From Balanoglossus misakiensis (lineage: Eukaryota > Hemichordata): 64,000 nucleotides of DNA. Every line of letters begins with the position of its first letter. Within the stretch, counting starts at the first letter, position 1. The notes under the pieces were generated by a model that was not told the DNA's origin, did no database searches, and worked only from the letters and a program-made list of their open reading frames with translations. Shown piece after piece: positions 9,719 through 24,021 of the stretch. The DNA lies in assembly GCA_040954595.2 (NCBI GenBank), contig CM082577.2, positions 17,422,001 to 17,486,000 on the forward strand, given 5' to 3'. The position numbers and the translations under genes are program-made.

Positions 9719-11758
9719 GTGGAAAGTATCTCTACCCGTTTGAAACTAAGAAAAGAATGTATTCTTATTTATTTTGTAGAAAAGACAATTTTTCGCAAAA
9801 AAGTCGAAATTGGTAATTTTGTCTTGGGTGATTCAAATTATACCGCCTTTTCTGGAATTTGCAGCACTTTTTACAAGAGAACGACACTTCATGCTCCATA
9901 ATATTTCTGAAAATGAAGAAAAGAGATAATTTTTTATGATTTTTTAAAAATTTACCATTTTTGTCAAAATATGGCCAAAATGGCTATTTTTTCTTGAATT
10001 CCGTCAATATCTCTGCATTTTTTGAGTGGTCGAAAGTTTTAACATACAATCAACATGTCATATATGATCAGGGCACCAAATTCGAAGAACAAAGGTTTTT
10101 TTTATTATTTTTTCTAAAAATTACATTTTCAAGGAAAATTTGTTAAAACGCAATTTTGTCTGCAGTGAGCCAAATTAGACGGTCTTTTGTGGAATTTGTA
10201 TCGATATATACATACGAAGAGCATTCTATACTCCATCAGATTTCCGAAAATGTAGAAAACAGTTATTTTTTGTAATTTTCAAAAATTTACCATTTTGACC
10301 AAATTGTGGCTAAAATTGTTATTTTCGTGTTGAATGCCGCCAGTGTCACTGCTTTTAAAAGTCATAAAAACTTTGAACATACAAGCAATTATTTATATAT
10401 GATCAGGTCACCGAATTAAAAAAATAAAGAATGTTTTGCCTAAAAATGACCTTTTTGGTGCAAAAACGCAATTTTGTATTAAATCAGCTCATTCAGAGTG
10501 CATTTTTTATAATCAGCACCATTTTTACATTTAATGGAAATTTCATACATCATCAGATATCCAAATATGAAAAAATGATTTAGATTTTAGATGATTGTCC
10601 AAAATTAGCTGATATGTAATAAATGTAGTATTAAACCGTTCTGTTTCCCCCCCCCCCTACATTATATGCGGTACGCCGATGTCAGCTTACCCGGCAGTAC
10701 TGCAGGCCGTGCCCCCAACTAACGTCGGTGTTTGAAACGCCCTGGTTAAATTCGGGCTTTCTCTATAAATTGACAGGCAATAATGCAGTCCTACCCGAAC
10801 AAATGTCGAGTGTTGACCCGCTGTGACTTTCCCTCTTCGGTTTGCCCGACTTAGCCAACGTCTTTGTACTAGAGTGTCGGGTCTTTTGCAGAGCCAGGCC
10901 GAAGGAAATCCGACTTGATCACCGTTCCTAACGAACGCTAGTGTCTGTCATGGTGTGCCGGGGTTTTAGTCGAGCCAGGCCGTAGGAGATCTGACTTGAT
11001 CATCGTGGTCAATGTACGCGTGTTTCCGCTCTAAAGTGCCGGGGCTTCAGCTAAACCAGGCCGTAGGAAATCCGACGTAATCACCGTTGATAACTTACGC
11101 CAGTCTGTGTCATATAGAGCCGGTGCACCAGCCGAGTCACGCCGTAGGAAATCTGACTTGATCAACGTGGTCAATGTACGCCTGTTTCTGCTCTAGAGTG
11201 CCGGGGCTTCAGCTGAGCCAGGCCGTAGGAAACCCGACGTGATTACCGTTGTTAACTTACGCCAGTCTGTGTCCTATAGTGCCGGGGCATCAGCCGTGCC
11301 AGGCCGAAGGAAATGTGAGTTGATCAACGTGGTCTCTGTACGCGTGTTTCTGCTCTAGAGTGCCTGGGCTTTAGCCAAGCTATGCCGTAGGAAATCTGAC
11401 TTGACCAACGTTGCTACCGAACGCTAGTGTCTGTCATAGTGTGCCGGGGTTTTAGTCGAGCCAAGCCGTAGGAGATCAGACTTGATCAACATGGTCTCTG
11501 CATGCGTGTTTCTGCTCTAGAGTGCCGGGGCTTTATCCAAGCCATGCCGTAGAAAATCTGACTTGATCACCGTTGCTAACGTACGCTAGTGTCTGTCATA
11601 TTGTGACGGAGATTTAGCCGAGCCAGGCCGTAGAAAAATCGACTTGTTCAACGTTACCAGTGTGCAACTGTTTCTGCTCTAGAGTGTCAGGGTTTAAGCC
11701 GACTTATGCTGTAGGAAATCTGAGTTGATGAACGGGAATTCAATGTTAGAAAACCCGT
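9719..11758 (+). repeat. Satellite unit P3, complete
   Basis: 2,040 bp, 11 C at 10647-10657. A near twin of P2. Small differences appear late in the 81-bp array: ctttagccaagc in monomer 7 and ctgcatgcg in monomer 8. Confidence 0.95.
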
Positions 11759-13800
11759 GTGGAAAGTATCTCTACCCGTTTGAAACTAAGAAAAGAATGT
11801 ATTCTTATTTATTTTGTAAAAAAGACAATTTTTCGCAAAAAAGTCGAAATTGGTAATTTTGTCTTGGGTGATTCAAATTATACCGCCTTTTCTGGAATTT
11901 GCAGCACTTTTTACAAGAGAACGACACTTCATGCTCCATAATATTTCTGAAAATGAAGAAAAGAGTTAATTTTTTATGATTTTTTAAAAATTTACCATTT
12001 TTGTCAAAATATGGCCAAAATGGCAATTTTTTCTTGAATTCCGTCAATATCTCTGCATTTTTTGAGTGGTCGAAAGTTTTAACATACAATCAACATGTCA
12101 TATATGATCAGGGCACCAAATTCGAAGAACAAAGGTTTTTTTTATTATTTTTTCTAAAAATTACATTTTCAAGGAAAATTTGTTAAAACGCAATTTTGTC
12201 TGCAGTGAGCCAAATTAGACGGTCTTTTGTGGAATTTGTATCGATATATACATACGAAGAGCATTCTATACTCCATCAGATTTCCGAAAATGTAGAAAAC
12301 AGTTATTTTTTGTAATTTTCAAAAATTTACCATTTTGACCAAATTGTGGCTAAAATTGTTATTTTCGTGTTGAATGCCGCCAGTGTCACTGCTTTTAAAA
12401 GTCATAAAAACTTTGAACATACAAGCAATTATTTATATATGATCAGGTCACCGAATTAAAAAAAATAAAGAATGTTTTGCCTAAAAATGACCTTTTTGGT
12501 GCAAAAACGCAATTTTGTATTAAATCAGCTCATTCAGAGTGCATTTTTTATAATCAGCACCATTTTTACATTTAATGGAAATTTCATACATCATCAGATA
12601 TCCAAATATGAAAAAATGATTTAGATTTTAGATGATTGTCCAAAATTAGCTGATATGTAATAAATGTAGTATTAAACCGTTCTGTTTCCCCCCCCCCCCT
12701 ACATTATATGCGGTACGCCGATGTCAGCTTACCCGGCAGTACTGCAGGCCGTGCCCCCAACTAACGTCGGTGTTTGAAACGCCCTGGTTAAATTCGGGCT
12801 TTCTCTATAAATTGACAGGCAATAATGCAGTCCTACCCGAACAAATGTCGAGTGTTGACCCGCTGTGACTTTCCCTCTTCGGTTTGCCCGACTTAGCCAA
12901 CGTCTTTGTACTAGAGTGTCGGGTCTTTTGCAGAGCCAGGCCGAAGGAAATCCGACTTGATCACCGTTCCTAACGAACGCTAGTGTCTGTCATGGTGTGC
13001 CGGGGTTTTAGTCGAGCCAGGCCGTAGGAGATCTGACTTGATCATCGTGGTCAATGTACGCGTGTTTCCGCTCTAAAGTGCCGGGGCTTCAGCTAAACCA
13101 GGCCGTAGGAAATCCGACGTAATCACCGTTGATAACTTACGCCAGTCTGTGTCATATAGAGCCGGTGCACCAGCCGAGTCACGCCGTAGGAAATCTGACT
13201 TGATCAACGTGGTCAATGTACGCCTGTTTCTGCTCTAGAGTGCCGGGGCTTCAGCTGAGCCAGGCCGTAGGAAACCCGACGTGATTACCGTTGTTAACTT
13301 ACGCCAGTCTGTGTCCTATAGGGCCGGGGCATCAGCCGTGCCAGGCCGAAGGAAATGTGAGTTAATCAACGTGGTCTCTGTACGCGTGTTTCTGCTCTAG
13401 AGTGCCTGGGCTTTAGCCAGGCTATGCCGTAGGAAATCTGACTTGATCAACGTTGCTACCGAACGCTAGTGTCTGTCATAGTGTGCCGGGGTTGTAGTCG
13501 AGCCAAGCCGTAGGAGATCAGACTTGATCAACATGGTCTCTGCACGCGTGTTTCTGCTCTAGAGTGCCGGGGCTTTATCCAAGCCATGCCGTAGAAAATC
13601 TGACTTGATCACCGTTGCTAACGTACGCTAGTGTCTGTCATATTGTGACGGAGATTTAGCCGAGCCAGGCCGTAGAAAAATCGACTTGTTCAACGTTACC
13701 AGTGTGCAACTGTTTCTGCTCTAGAGTGTCAGGGTTTAAGCCGACTTATGCTGTAGGAAATCTGAGTTGATGAACGGGAATTCAATGTTAGAAAACCCGT
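11759..13800 (+). repeat. Satellite unit P4, complete
   Basis: 2,042 bp, 12 C. It keeps gaaattgg and ccgttcctaacg from the P2/P3 group but has tgtaaaaaagac and gagttaat. Private changes: atggcaatttt near 12020, ctatagggcc near 13320 and ggttgtagtcg near 13491. Confidence 0.95.
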
Positions 13801-15843
13801 GTGGAAAGTATCTCTACCCGTTTGAAACTAAGAAAAGAATGTATTCTTATTTATTTTGTAAAAAAGACAATTTTTCGCAAAAAAGTCGAAAATGGTAATT
13901 TTGTCTTGGGTGATTCAAATTATACCGCCTTTTCTGGAATTTGCAGCACATTTTACAAGAGAACGACACTTCATGCTCCATAATATTTCTGAAAATGAAG
14001 AAAAGAGTTAATTTTTTATGATTTTTTAAAAATTTACCATTTTTGTCAAAATATGGCCAAAATGGCTATTTTTTCTTGAATTCCGTCAATATCTCTGCAT
14101 TTTTTGAGTGGTCGAAAGTTTTAACCTACAATCAACATGTCATATATGATCAGGGCACCAAATTCGAAGAACAAAGGTTTTTTTTATTATTTTTTCTAAA
14201 AATTACATTTTCAAGGAAAATTTGGTAAAACGCAATTTTGTCTGCAGTGAGCCAAATTAGACGGTCTTTTGTGGAATTTGTATCGATATATACATACGAA
14301 GAGCATTCTATACTCCATCAGATTTCCGAAAATGTAGAAAACAGTTATTTTTTGTAATTTTCAAAAATTTACCATTTTGACCAAATTGTGGCTAAAATTG
14401 TTATTTTCGTGTTGAATGCCGCCAGTGTCACTGCTTTTAAAAGTCATAAAAACTTTGAACATACAAGCAATTATTTATATATGATCAGGTCACCGAATTA
14501 AAAAAATAAAGAATGTTTTGCCTAAAAATGACCTTTTTGGTGCAAAAACGCAATTTTGTATTAAATCAGCTCATTCAGAGTGCATTTTTTATAATCAGCA
14601 CCATTTTTACATATAATGGAAATTTCATACATCATCAGATATCCAAATATGAAAAAATGATTTAGATTTTAGATGATTGTCCAAAATTAGCTGATATGTA
14701 ATAAATGTAGTATTAAACCGTTCTGTTTCCCCCCCCCCCCCCTACATTATATGCGGTACGCCGATGTCAGCTTACCCGGTAGTACTGCAGGCCGTGCCCC
14801 CAACTAACGTCGGTGTTTGAAACGCCCTGGTTAAATTCGGGCTTCCTCTATAAATTGACAGGCAATAATGCAGTCCTACCCGAACAAATGTCGAGTGTTG
14901 ACCCGCTGTGACTTTCCCTCTTCGGTTTGCCCGACTTAGCCAACGTCTTTGTACTAGAGTGTCGGGTCTTTTGCAGAGCCAGGCCGAAGGAAATCCGACT
15001 TGATCACCGTTGCTAACGAACGCTAGTGTCTGTCATGGTGTGCCGGGGTTTTAGTCGAGCCAGGCCGTAGGAGATCTGACTTGATCATCGTGGTCAATGT
15101 ACGCGTGTTTCCGCTCTAAAGTGCCGGGGCTTCAGCTAAACCAGGCCGTAGGAAATCCGACGTAATCACCGTTGATAACTTACGCCAGTCTGTGTCATAT
15201 AGAGCCGGTGCACCAGCCGAGTCACGCCGTAGGAAATCTGACTTGATCAACGTAGTCAATGTACGCCTGTTTCTGCTCTAGAGTGCCGGGGCTTCAGCTG
15301 AGCCAGGCCGTAGGAAACCCGACGTGATTACAGTTGTTAACTTACGCCAGTCTGTGTCCTATAGTGCCGGGGCATCAGCCGTGCCAGGCCGAAGGAAATG
15401 TGAGTTAATCAACGTGGTCTCTGTACGCGTGTTTCTGCTCTGGAGTGCCTGGGCTTTAGCCAAGCTATGCCGTAGGAAATCTGACTTGATCAACGTTGCT
15501 ACCGAACGCTAGTGTCTGTCATAGTGTGCCGGGGTTTTAGTCGAGCCAAGCCGTAGGAGATCAGACTTGATCAACATGGTCTCTGCACGCGTGTTTCTGC
15601 TCTAGAGTGCCGGGGCTTTATCCAAGCCATGCCGTAGAAAATCTGACTTGATCACCGTTGCTAACGTACGCTAGTGTCTGTCATATTGTGACGGAGATTT
15701 AGCCGAGCCAGGCCGTAGAAAAATCTACTTGTTCAACGTTACCAGTGTGCAACTGTTTCTGCTCTAGAGTGTCAGGGTTTAAGCCGACTTATGCTGTAGG
15801 AAATCTGAGTTGATGAACGGGAATTCAATGTTAGAAAACCCGT
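13801..15843 (+). repeat. Satellite unit P5, complete
   Basis: 2,043 bp, 14 C. Private changes include cagcacatttt near 13944, acctacaatc near 14125, gattacagttg near 15327 and ctctggagtgcc near 15438. From P5 on, monomer 1 reads ccgttgctaacg instead of the P1-P4 form. Confidence 0.95.
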
Positions 15844-17883
15844 GTGGAAAGTATCTCTACCCGTTTGAAACTAAGAAAAGAATGTATTCTTATTTATTTT
15901 GTAAAAAAGACAATTTTTCGCAAAAAAGTCGAAAATGGTAATTTTGTCTTGGGTGATTCAAATTATACCGCCTTTTCTGGAATTTGCAGCACTTTTTACA
16001 AGAGAACGACACTTCATGCTCCATAATATTTCTGAAAATGAAGAAAAGAGTTAATTTTTTATGATTTTTTAAAAATTTACCATTTTTGTCAAAATATGGC
16101 CAAAATGGCTATTTTTTCTTGAATTCCGTCAATATCTCTGCATTTTTTGAGTGGTCGAAAGTTTTAACATACAATCAACATGTCATATATGATCAGGGCA
16201 CCAAATTCGAAGAACAAAGGTTTTTTTTATTATTTTTTCTAAAAATTACATTTTCAAGGAAAATTTGGTAAAACGCAATTTTGTCTGCAGTGAGCCAAAT
16301 TAGACGGTCTTTTGTGGAATTTGTATCGATATATACATACGAAGAGCATTCTATACTCCATCAGATTTCCGAAAATGTAGAAAACAGTTATTTTTTGTAA
16401 TTTTCAAAAATTTACCATTTTGACCAAATTGTGGCTAAAATTGTTATTTTCGTGTTGAATGCCGCCAGTGTCACTGCTTTTAAAAGTCATAAAAACTTTG
16501 AACATACAAGCAATTATTTATATATGATCAGGTCACCGAATTAAAAAAATAAAGAATGTTTTGCCTAAAAATGACCTTTTTGGTGCAAAAACGCAATTTT
16601 GTATTAAATCAGCTCATTCAGAGTGCATTTTTTATAATCAGCACCATTTTTACATATAATGGAAATTTCATACATCATCAGATATCCAAATATGAAAAAA
16701 TGATTTAGATTTTAGATGATTGTCCAAAATTAGCTGATATGTAATAAATGTAGTATTAAACCGTTCTGTTTCCCCCCCCCCCTACATTATATGCGGTACG
16801 CCGATGTCAGCTTACCCGGTAGTACTGCAGGCCGTGCCCCCAACTAACGTCGGTGTTTGAAACGCCCTGGTTAAATTCAGGCTTTCTCTATAAATTGACA
16901 GGCAATAATGCAGTCCTACCCGAACAAATGTCGAGTGTTGACCCGCTGTGACTTTCCCTCTTCGGTTTGCCCGACTTAGCCAACGTCTTTGTACTAGAGT
17001 GTCGGGTCTTTTGCAGAGCCAGGCCGAAGGAAATCCGACTTGATCACCGTTGCTAACGAACGCTAGTGTCTGTCATGGTGTGCCGGGGTTTTAGTCGAGC
17101 CAGGCCGTAGGAGATCTGACTTGATCATCGTGGTCAATGTACGCGTGTTTCCGCTCTAAAGTGCCGGGGCTTCAGCTAAACCAGGCCGTAGGAAATCCGA
17201 CGTAATCACCGTTGATAACTTACGCCAGTCTGTGTCATATAGAGCCGGTGCACCAGCCGAGTCACGCCGTAGGAAATCTGACTTGATCAACGTAGTCAAT
17301 GTACGCCTGTTTCTGCTCTAGAGTGCCGGGGCTTCAGCTGAGCCAGGCCGTAGGAAACCCGACGTGATTACCGTTGTCAACTTACGCCAGTCTGTGTCCT
17401 ATAGTGCCGGGGCATCAGCCGTGCCAGGCCGAAGGAAATATGAGTTAATCAACGTGGTCTCTGTACGCGTGTTTCTGCTCTAGAGTGCCTGGGCTTTAGC
17501 CAAGCTATGCCGTAGGAAATCTGACTTGATCAACGTTGCTACCGAACGCTAGTGTCTGTCATAGTGTGCCGGGGTTTTAGTCGAGCCAAGCCGTAGGAGA
17601 TCAGACTTGATCAACATGGTCTCTGTACGCGTGTTTCTGCTCTAGAGTGCCGGGGCTTTATCCAAGCCATGCCGTAGAAAATCTGACTTGATCACCGTTG
17701 CTAACGTACGCTAGTGTCTGTCATATTGTGACGGAGATTTAGCCGAGCCAGGCCGTAGAAAAATCGACTTGTTCAACGTTACCAGTGTGCAACTGTTTCT
17801 GCTCTAGAGTGTCAGGGTTTAAGCCGACTTATGCTGTAGGAAATCCGAGTTGATGAACGGGAATTCAATGTTAGAAAACCCGT
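15844..17883 (+). repeat. Satellite unit P6, complete
   Basis: 2,040 bp, 11 C. The AT-rich domain matches P5 (aagaatgtattc, caattattta). The 81-bp array has the gttgtcaac and aaatatgag forms that continue into P7, and it ends in aaatccgag. The changeover between two subfamilies therefore lies inside this unit. Confidence 0.95.
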
Positions 17884-19928
17884 GTGGAAAGTATCTCTAC
17901 CCGTTTGAAACTAAGAAAAGAATTTATTCTTATTTATTTTGTAAAAAAGACAATTTTTCGAAAAAAAGTCGAAAACGGTAATTTTGTCTTGGGTGATTCA
18001 AATTATACCGCCTTTTCTGGAATTTGCAGCACTTTTTACAAGAGAACGACACTTCATGCTCCATAATATTTCTGAAAATGAAGAAAAGAGTTAATTTTTT
18101 ATGATTTTTTTAAAAATTTACCATTTTTGTCAAAATATGGCCAAAATGGCTATTTTTTCTTGAATTCTGTCAATATCTCTGCATTTTTTGAGTGGTCGAA
18201 AGTTTTAACATACAACCAACATGTCATATATGATCAGGGCACCAAATTCGAAGAACAAAGTTTTTTGTTTTTTTTCTAAAAATGACATTTTCAAGGAAAA
18301 TTTGGTAAAACGCAATTTTGTCTGCAGTGAGCCAAATTAGACGGTCTTTTGTGGAATTTGTATCGATATATACATACGAAGAGCATTCTATACTCCATCA
18401 GATTTCCGAAAATGTAGAAAATAGTTATTTTTTGTAATTTTCAAAAATTTACCATTTTGACCAAATTGTGGCTAAAATTGTTATTTTCGTGTTGAATGCC
18501 GCCAGTGTCACTGCTTTTAAAAGTCATAAAAACTTTGAACATACAAGCAATTGGTTATATATGATCAGGTCACCGAATTAAAAAAATAAAGAATGTTTTG
18601 CCTAAAAATGACCTTTTTGGTGCAAAAACGAATAAATCGCAATTTTGTATTAAATCAGCTCATTCAGAGTGCATTTTTTATAATCAGCACCATTTTTACA
18701 TATAATGGAAATTTCATACATCATCAGATATCCAAATATGAAAAAACGATTTAGATTTTAGATGATTGTCCAAAATTAGCTGATATCTAATAAATGTAGT
18801 ATTGAACCGTTCTGTTCCCCCCCCCCCTACATTATATGCGGTACGCCGATGTCAGCTTACCCGGCAGTACTGCAGGCCGTGCCCCCAACTAACGTCGGTG
18901 TTTGAAACGCCCTGGTTAAATTCGGACTTTCTCTATAAATTGACAGGCAATAATGCAGTCCTACCCGAACAAATGTCGAGTGTTGACCCGCTGTGACTTT
19001 CCCTCTTCGGTTTGCCCGACTTAGCCAACGTCTTTGTACTAGAGTGTCGGGTCTTTTGCAGAGCCAGGCCAAAGGAAATCCGACTTGATCACCGTTGCTA
19101 ACGAACGCTAGTGTCTGTCATGGTGTGCCGGGGTTTTAGTCGAGCCAGGCCGTAGGAGATCTGACTTGATCATCGTGGTCAATGTACGCGTGTTTCCGCT
19201 CTAAAGTGCCGGGGCTTCAGCTAAACCAGGCCGTAGGAAATCCGACGTAATCACCGTTGATAACTTACGCCAGTCTGTGTCATATAGAGCCGGTGCACCA
19301 GCCGAGTCACGCCGTAGGAAATCTGACTTGATCAACGTAGTCAATGTACGCCTGTTTCTGCTCTAGAGTGCCGGGGCTTCAGCTGAGCCAGGCCGTAGGA
19401 AACCCGACGTGATTACCGTTGTCAACTTACGCCAGTCTGTGTCCTATAGTGCCGGGGCATCAGCCGTGCCAGGCCGAAGGAAATATGAGTTAATCAACGT
19501 GGTCTCTGTACGCGTGTTTCTGCTCTAGAGTGCCTGGGCTTTAGCCAAGCTATGCCGTAGGAAATCTGACTTGATCAACGTTGCTACCGAACGCTAGTGT
19601 CTGTCATAGTGTGCCGGGGTTTTAGTCGAGCCAAGCCGTAGGAGATCAGACTTGATCAACATGGTCTCTGTACGCGTGTTTCTGCTCTAGAGTGCCGGGG
19701 CTTTATCCAAGCCATGCCGTAGAAAATCTGACTTGATCACCGTTGCTAACGTACGCTAGTGTCTGTCATATTGTGACGGAGATTTAGCCGAGCCAGGCCG
19801 TAGAAAAATCGACTTGTTCAACGTTACCAGTGTGCAACTGTTTCTGCTCTAGAGTGTCAGGGTTTAAGCCGACTTATGCTGTAGGAAATCCGAGTTGATG
19901 AACGGGAATTCAATGTTAGAAAACCCGT
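17884..19928 (+). repeat. Satellite unit P7, complete
   Basis: 2,045 bp, 11 C. First of a P7-P10 block marked by acaaccaac, caaagttttttg and a 9-bp insertion aataaatcg (18631-18639). Private changes: ttcggactttc near 18922 and ccaaaggaaatcc near 19070. Confidence 0.95.
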
Positions 19929-21972
19929 GTGGAAAGTATCTCTACCCGTTTGAAACTAAGAAAAGAATTTATTCTTATTTATTTTGTAAAAAAGACAATT
20001 TTTCGAAAAAAAGTCGAAAACGGTAATTTTGTCTTGGGTGATTCAAATTATACCGCCTTTTCTGGAATTTGCAGCACTTTTTACAAGAGAACGACACTTC
20101 ATGCTCCATAATATTTCTGAAAATGAAGAAAAGAGTTAATTTTTTATGATTTTTTTTAAAAATTTACCATTTTTGTCAAAATATGGCCAAAATGGCTATT
20201 TTTTCTTGAATTCTGTCAATATCTCTGCATTTTTTGAGTGGTCGAAAGTTTTAACATACAACCAACATGTCATATATGATCAGGGCACCAAATTCGAAGA
20301 ACAAAGTTTTTTGTTTTTTTTCTAAAAATGACATTTTCAAGGAAAATTTGGTAAAACGCAATTTTGTCTGCAGTGAGCCAAATTAGACGGTCTTTTGTGG
20401 AATTTGTATCGATATATACATACGAAGAGCATTCTATACTCCATCAGATTTCCGAAAATGTAGAAAATAGTTATTTTTTGTAATTTTCAAAAATTTACCA
20501 TTTTGACCAAATTGTGGCTAAAATTGTTATTTTCGTGTTGAATGCCGCCAGTGTCACTGCTTTTAAAAGTCATAAAAACTTTGAACATACAAGCAATTGG
20601 TTATATATGATCAGGTCACCGAATTAAAAAAATAAAGAATGTTTTGCCTAAAAATGACCTTTTTGGTGCAAAAACGAATAAATCGCAATTTTGTATTAAA
20701 TCAGCTCATTCAGAGTGCATTTTTTATAATCAGCACCATTTTTACATATAATGGAAATTTCATACATCATCAGATATCCAAATATGAAAAAACGATTTAG
20801 ATTTTAGATGATTGTCCAAAATTAGCTGATATCTAATAAATGTAGTATTGAACCGTTCTGTTCCCCCCCCCTACATTATATGCGGTACGCCGATGTCAGC
20901 TTACCCGGCAGTACTGCAGGCCGTGCCCCCAACTAACGTCGGTGTTTGAAACGCCCTGGTTAAATTCGGGCTTTCTCTATAAATTGACAGGCAATAATGC
21001 AGTCCTACCCGAACAAATGTCGAGTGTTGACCCGCTGTGACTTTCCCTCTTCGGTTTGCCCGACTTAGCCAACGTCTTTGTACTAGAGTGTCGGGTCTTT
21101 TGCAGAGCCAGGCCGAAGGAAATCCGACTTGATCACCCTTGCTAACGAACGCTAGTGTCTGTCATGGTGTGCCGGGGTTTTAGTCGAGCCAGGCCGTAGG
21201 AGATCTGACTTGATCATCGTGGTCAATGTACGCGTGTTTCCGCTTTAAAGTGCCGGGGCTTCAGCTAAACCAGGCCGTAGGAAATCCGACGTAATCACCG
21301 TTGATAACTTACGCCAGTCTGTGTCATATAGAGCCGGTGCACCAGCCGAGTCACGCCGTAGGAAATCTGACTTGATCAACGTAGTCAATGTACGCCTGTT
21401 TCTGCTCTAGAGTGCCGGGGCTTCAGCTGAGCCAGGCCGTAGGAAACCCGACGTGATTACCGTTGTTAACTTACGCCAGTCTGTGTCCTATAGTGCCGGG
21501 GCATCAGCCGTGCCAGGCCGAAGGAAATATGAGTTAATCAACGTGGTCTCTGTACGCGTGTTTCTGCTCTAGAGTGCCTGGGCTTTAGCCAAGCTATGCC
21601 GTAGGAAATCTGACTTGATCAACGTTGCTACCGAACGCTAGTGTCTGTCATAGTGTGCCGGGGTTTTAGTCGAGCCAAGCCGTAGGAGATCAGACTTGAT
21701 CAACATGGTCTCTGTACGCGTGTTTCTGCTCTAGAGTGCCGGGGCTTTATCCAAGCCATGCCGTAGAAAATCTGACTTGATCACCGTTGCTAACGTACGC
21801 TAGTGTCTGTCATATTGTGACGGAGATTTAGCCGAGCCAGGCCGTAGAAAAATCGACTTGTTCAACGTTACCAGTGTGCAACTGTTTCTGCTCTAGAGTG
21901 TCAGGGTTTAAGCCGACTTATGCTGTAGGAAATCCGAGTTGATGAACGGGAATTCAATGTTAGAAAACCCGT
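19929..21972 (+). repeat. Satellite unit P8, complete
   Basis: 2,044 bp, 9 C, among the shortest tracts. Almost identical to P7 in the AT-rich domain, with the 9-bp insertion at 20677-20685. The 81-bp array introduces cacccttgct and cgctttaaag, both shared with P9. Confidence 0.95.
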
Positions 21973-24021
21973 GTGGAAAGTATCTCTACCCGTTTGAAAC
22001 TAAGAAAAGAATTTATTCTTATTTATTTTGTAAAAAAGACAATTTTTCGAAAAAAAGTCGAAAACGGTAATTTTGTCTTGGGTGATTCAAATTATACCGC
22101 CTTTTCTGGAATTTGCAGCACTTTTTACAAGAGAACGACACTTCATGCTCCATAATATTTCTGAAAATGAAGAAAAGAGTTAATTTTTTATGATTTTTTT
22201 AAAAATTTACCATTTTTGTCAAAATATGGCCAAAATGGCTATTTTTTCTTGAATTCTGTCAATATCTCTGCATTTTTTGAGTGGTCGAAAGTTTTAACAT
22301 ACAACCAACATGTCATATATGATCAGGGCACCAAATTCGAAGAACAAAGTTTTTTGTTTTTTTTTCTAAAAATGACATTTTCAAGGAAAATTTGGTAAAA
22401 CGCAATTTTGTCTGCAGTGAGCCAAATTAGACGGTCTTTTGTGGAATTTGTATCGATATATACATACGAAGAGCATTCTATACTCCATCAGATTTCCGAA
22501 AATGTAGAAAATAGTTATTTTTTGTAATTTTCAAAAATTTACCATTTTGACCAAATTGTGGCTAAAATTGTTATTTTCGTGTTGAATGCCGCCAGTGTCA
22601 CTGCTTTTAAAAGTCATAAAAACTTTGAACATACAAGCAATTGTTTATATATGATCAGGTCACCGAATTAAAAAAATAAAGAATGTTTTGCCTAAAAATG
22701 ACCTTTTTGGTGCAAAAACGAATAAAACGCAATTTTGTATTAAATCAGCTCATTCAGAGTGCATTTTTTATAATCAGCACCATTTTTACATATAATGGAG
22801 ATTTCATACATCATCAGATATCCAAATATGAAAAAATGATTTAGATTTTAGATGATTGTCCAAAATTAGCTGATATGTAATAAATGTAGTATTAAACCGT
22901 TCTGTTTCCCCCCCCCCCCCTACATTATATGCGGTACGCCGATGTCAGCTTACCCGGCAGTACTGCAGGCCGTGCCCCCAACTAACGTCGGTGTTTGAAA
23001 CGCCCTGGTTAAATTCGGGCTTTCTCTATAAATTGACAGGCAATAATGCAGTCCTGCCCGAACAAATGTCGAGTGTTGACCCGCTGTGACTTTCCCTCTT
23101 CGGTTTGCCCGACTTAGCCAACGTCTTTGTACTAGAGTGTCGGGTCTTTTGCAGAGCCAGGCCGAAGGAAATCCGACTTGATCACCCTTGCTAACGAACG
23201 CTAGTGTCTGTCATGGTGTGCCGGGGTTTTAGTCGAGCCAGGCCGTAGGAGATCTGACTTGATCATCGTGGTCAATGTACGCGTGTTTCCGCTTTAAAGT
23301 GCCGGGGCTTCAGCTAAACCAGGCCGTAGGAAATCCGACGTAATCACCGTTGATAACTTACGCCAGTCTGTGTCATATAGAGCCGGTGCACAAGCCGAGT
23401 CACGCCGTAGGAAATCTGACTTGATCAACGTAGTCAATGTACGCCTGTTTCTGCTCTAGAGTGCCGAGGCTTCAGCTGAGCCAGGCCGTAGGAAACCCGA
23501 CGTGATTACCATTGTTAACTTACGCCAGTCTGTGTCCTATAGTGCCGGGGCATCAGCCGTGCCAGGCCGAAGGAAATATGAGTTAATCAACGTGGTCTCT
23601 GTACGCGTGTTTCTGCTCTAGAGTGCCTGGGCTTTAGCCAAGCTATGCCGTAGGAAATCTGACTTGATCAACGTTGCTACCGAACGCTAGTGTCTGTCAT
23701 AGTGTGCCGGGGTTTTAGTCGAGCCAAGCCGTAGGAGATCAGACTTGATCAACATGGTCTCTGTACGCGTGTTTCTGCTCTAGAGTGCCGGGGCTTTATC
23801 CAAGCCATGCCGTAGAAAATCTGACTTGATCACCGTTGCTAACGTACGCTAGTGTCTGTCATATTGTGACGGAGATTTAGCCGAGCCAGGCCGTAGAAAA
23901 ATCGACTTGTTCAACGTTACCAGTGTGCAACTGTTTCTGCTCTAGAGTGTCAGGGTTTAAGCCGACTTATGCTGTAGGAAATCCGAGTTGATGAACGGGA
24001 ATTCAATGTTAGAAAACCCGT
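21973..24021 (+). repeat. Satellite unit P9, complete
   Basis: 2,049 bp, 13 C. The 9-bp insertion (22721-22729) has the aataaaacg form. atggagattt near 22796 is shared with P10. Private changes: gtcctgcccg near 23052, gtgccgaggc and accattgttaac. Confidence 0.95.

Noticed and set aside
15324-15512. 62-codon frame in the 81-bp array of P5
   Set aside because: 81 is a multiple of three, so one base change can open a frame through several monomers. It is present in one unit only.
18802-18996. 64- to 77-codon open frames across the C-tract and spacer (also 40021, 46444, 48481, 58235, 61826)
   Set aside because: They read through the variable C-homopolymer, whose length changes the frame from unit to unit; no unit-wide conservation of the frame.
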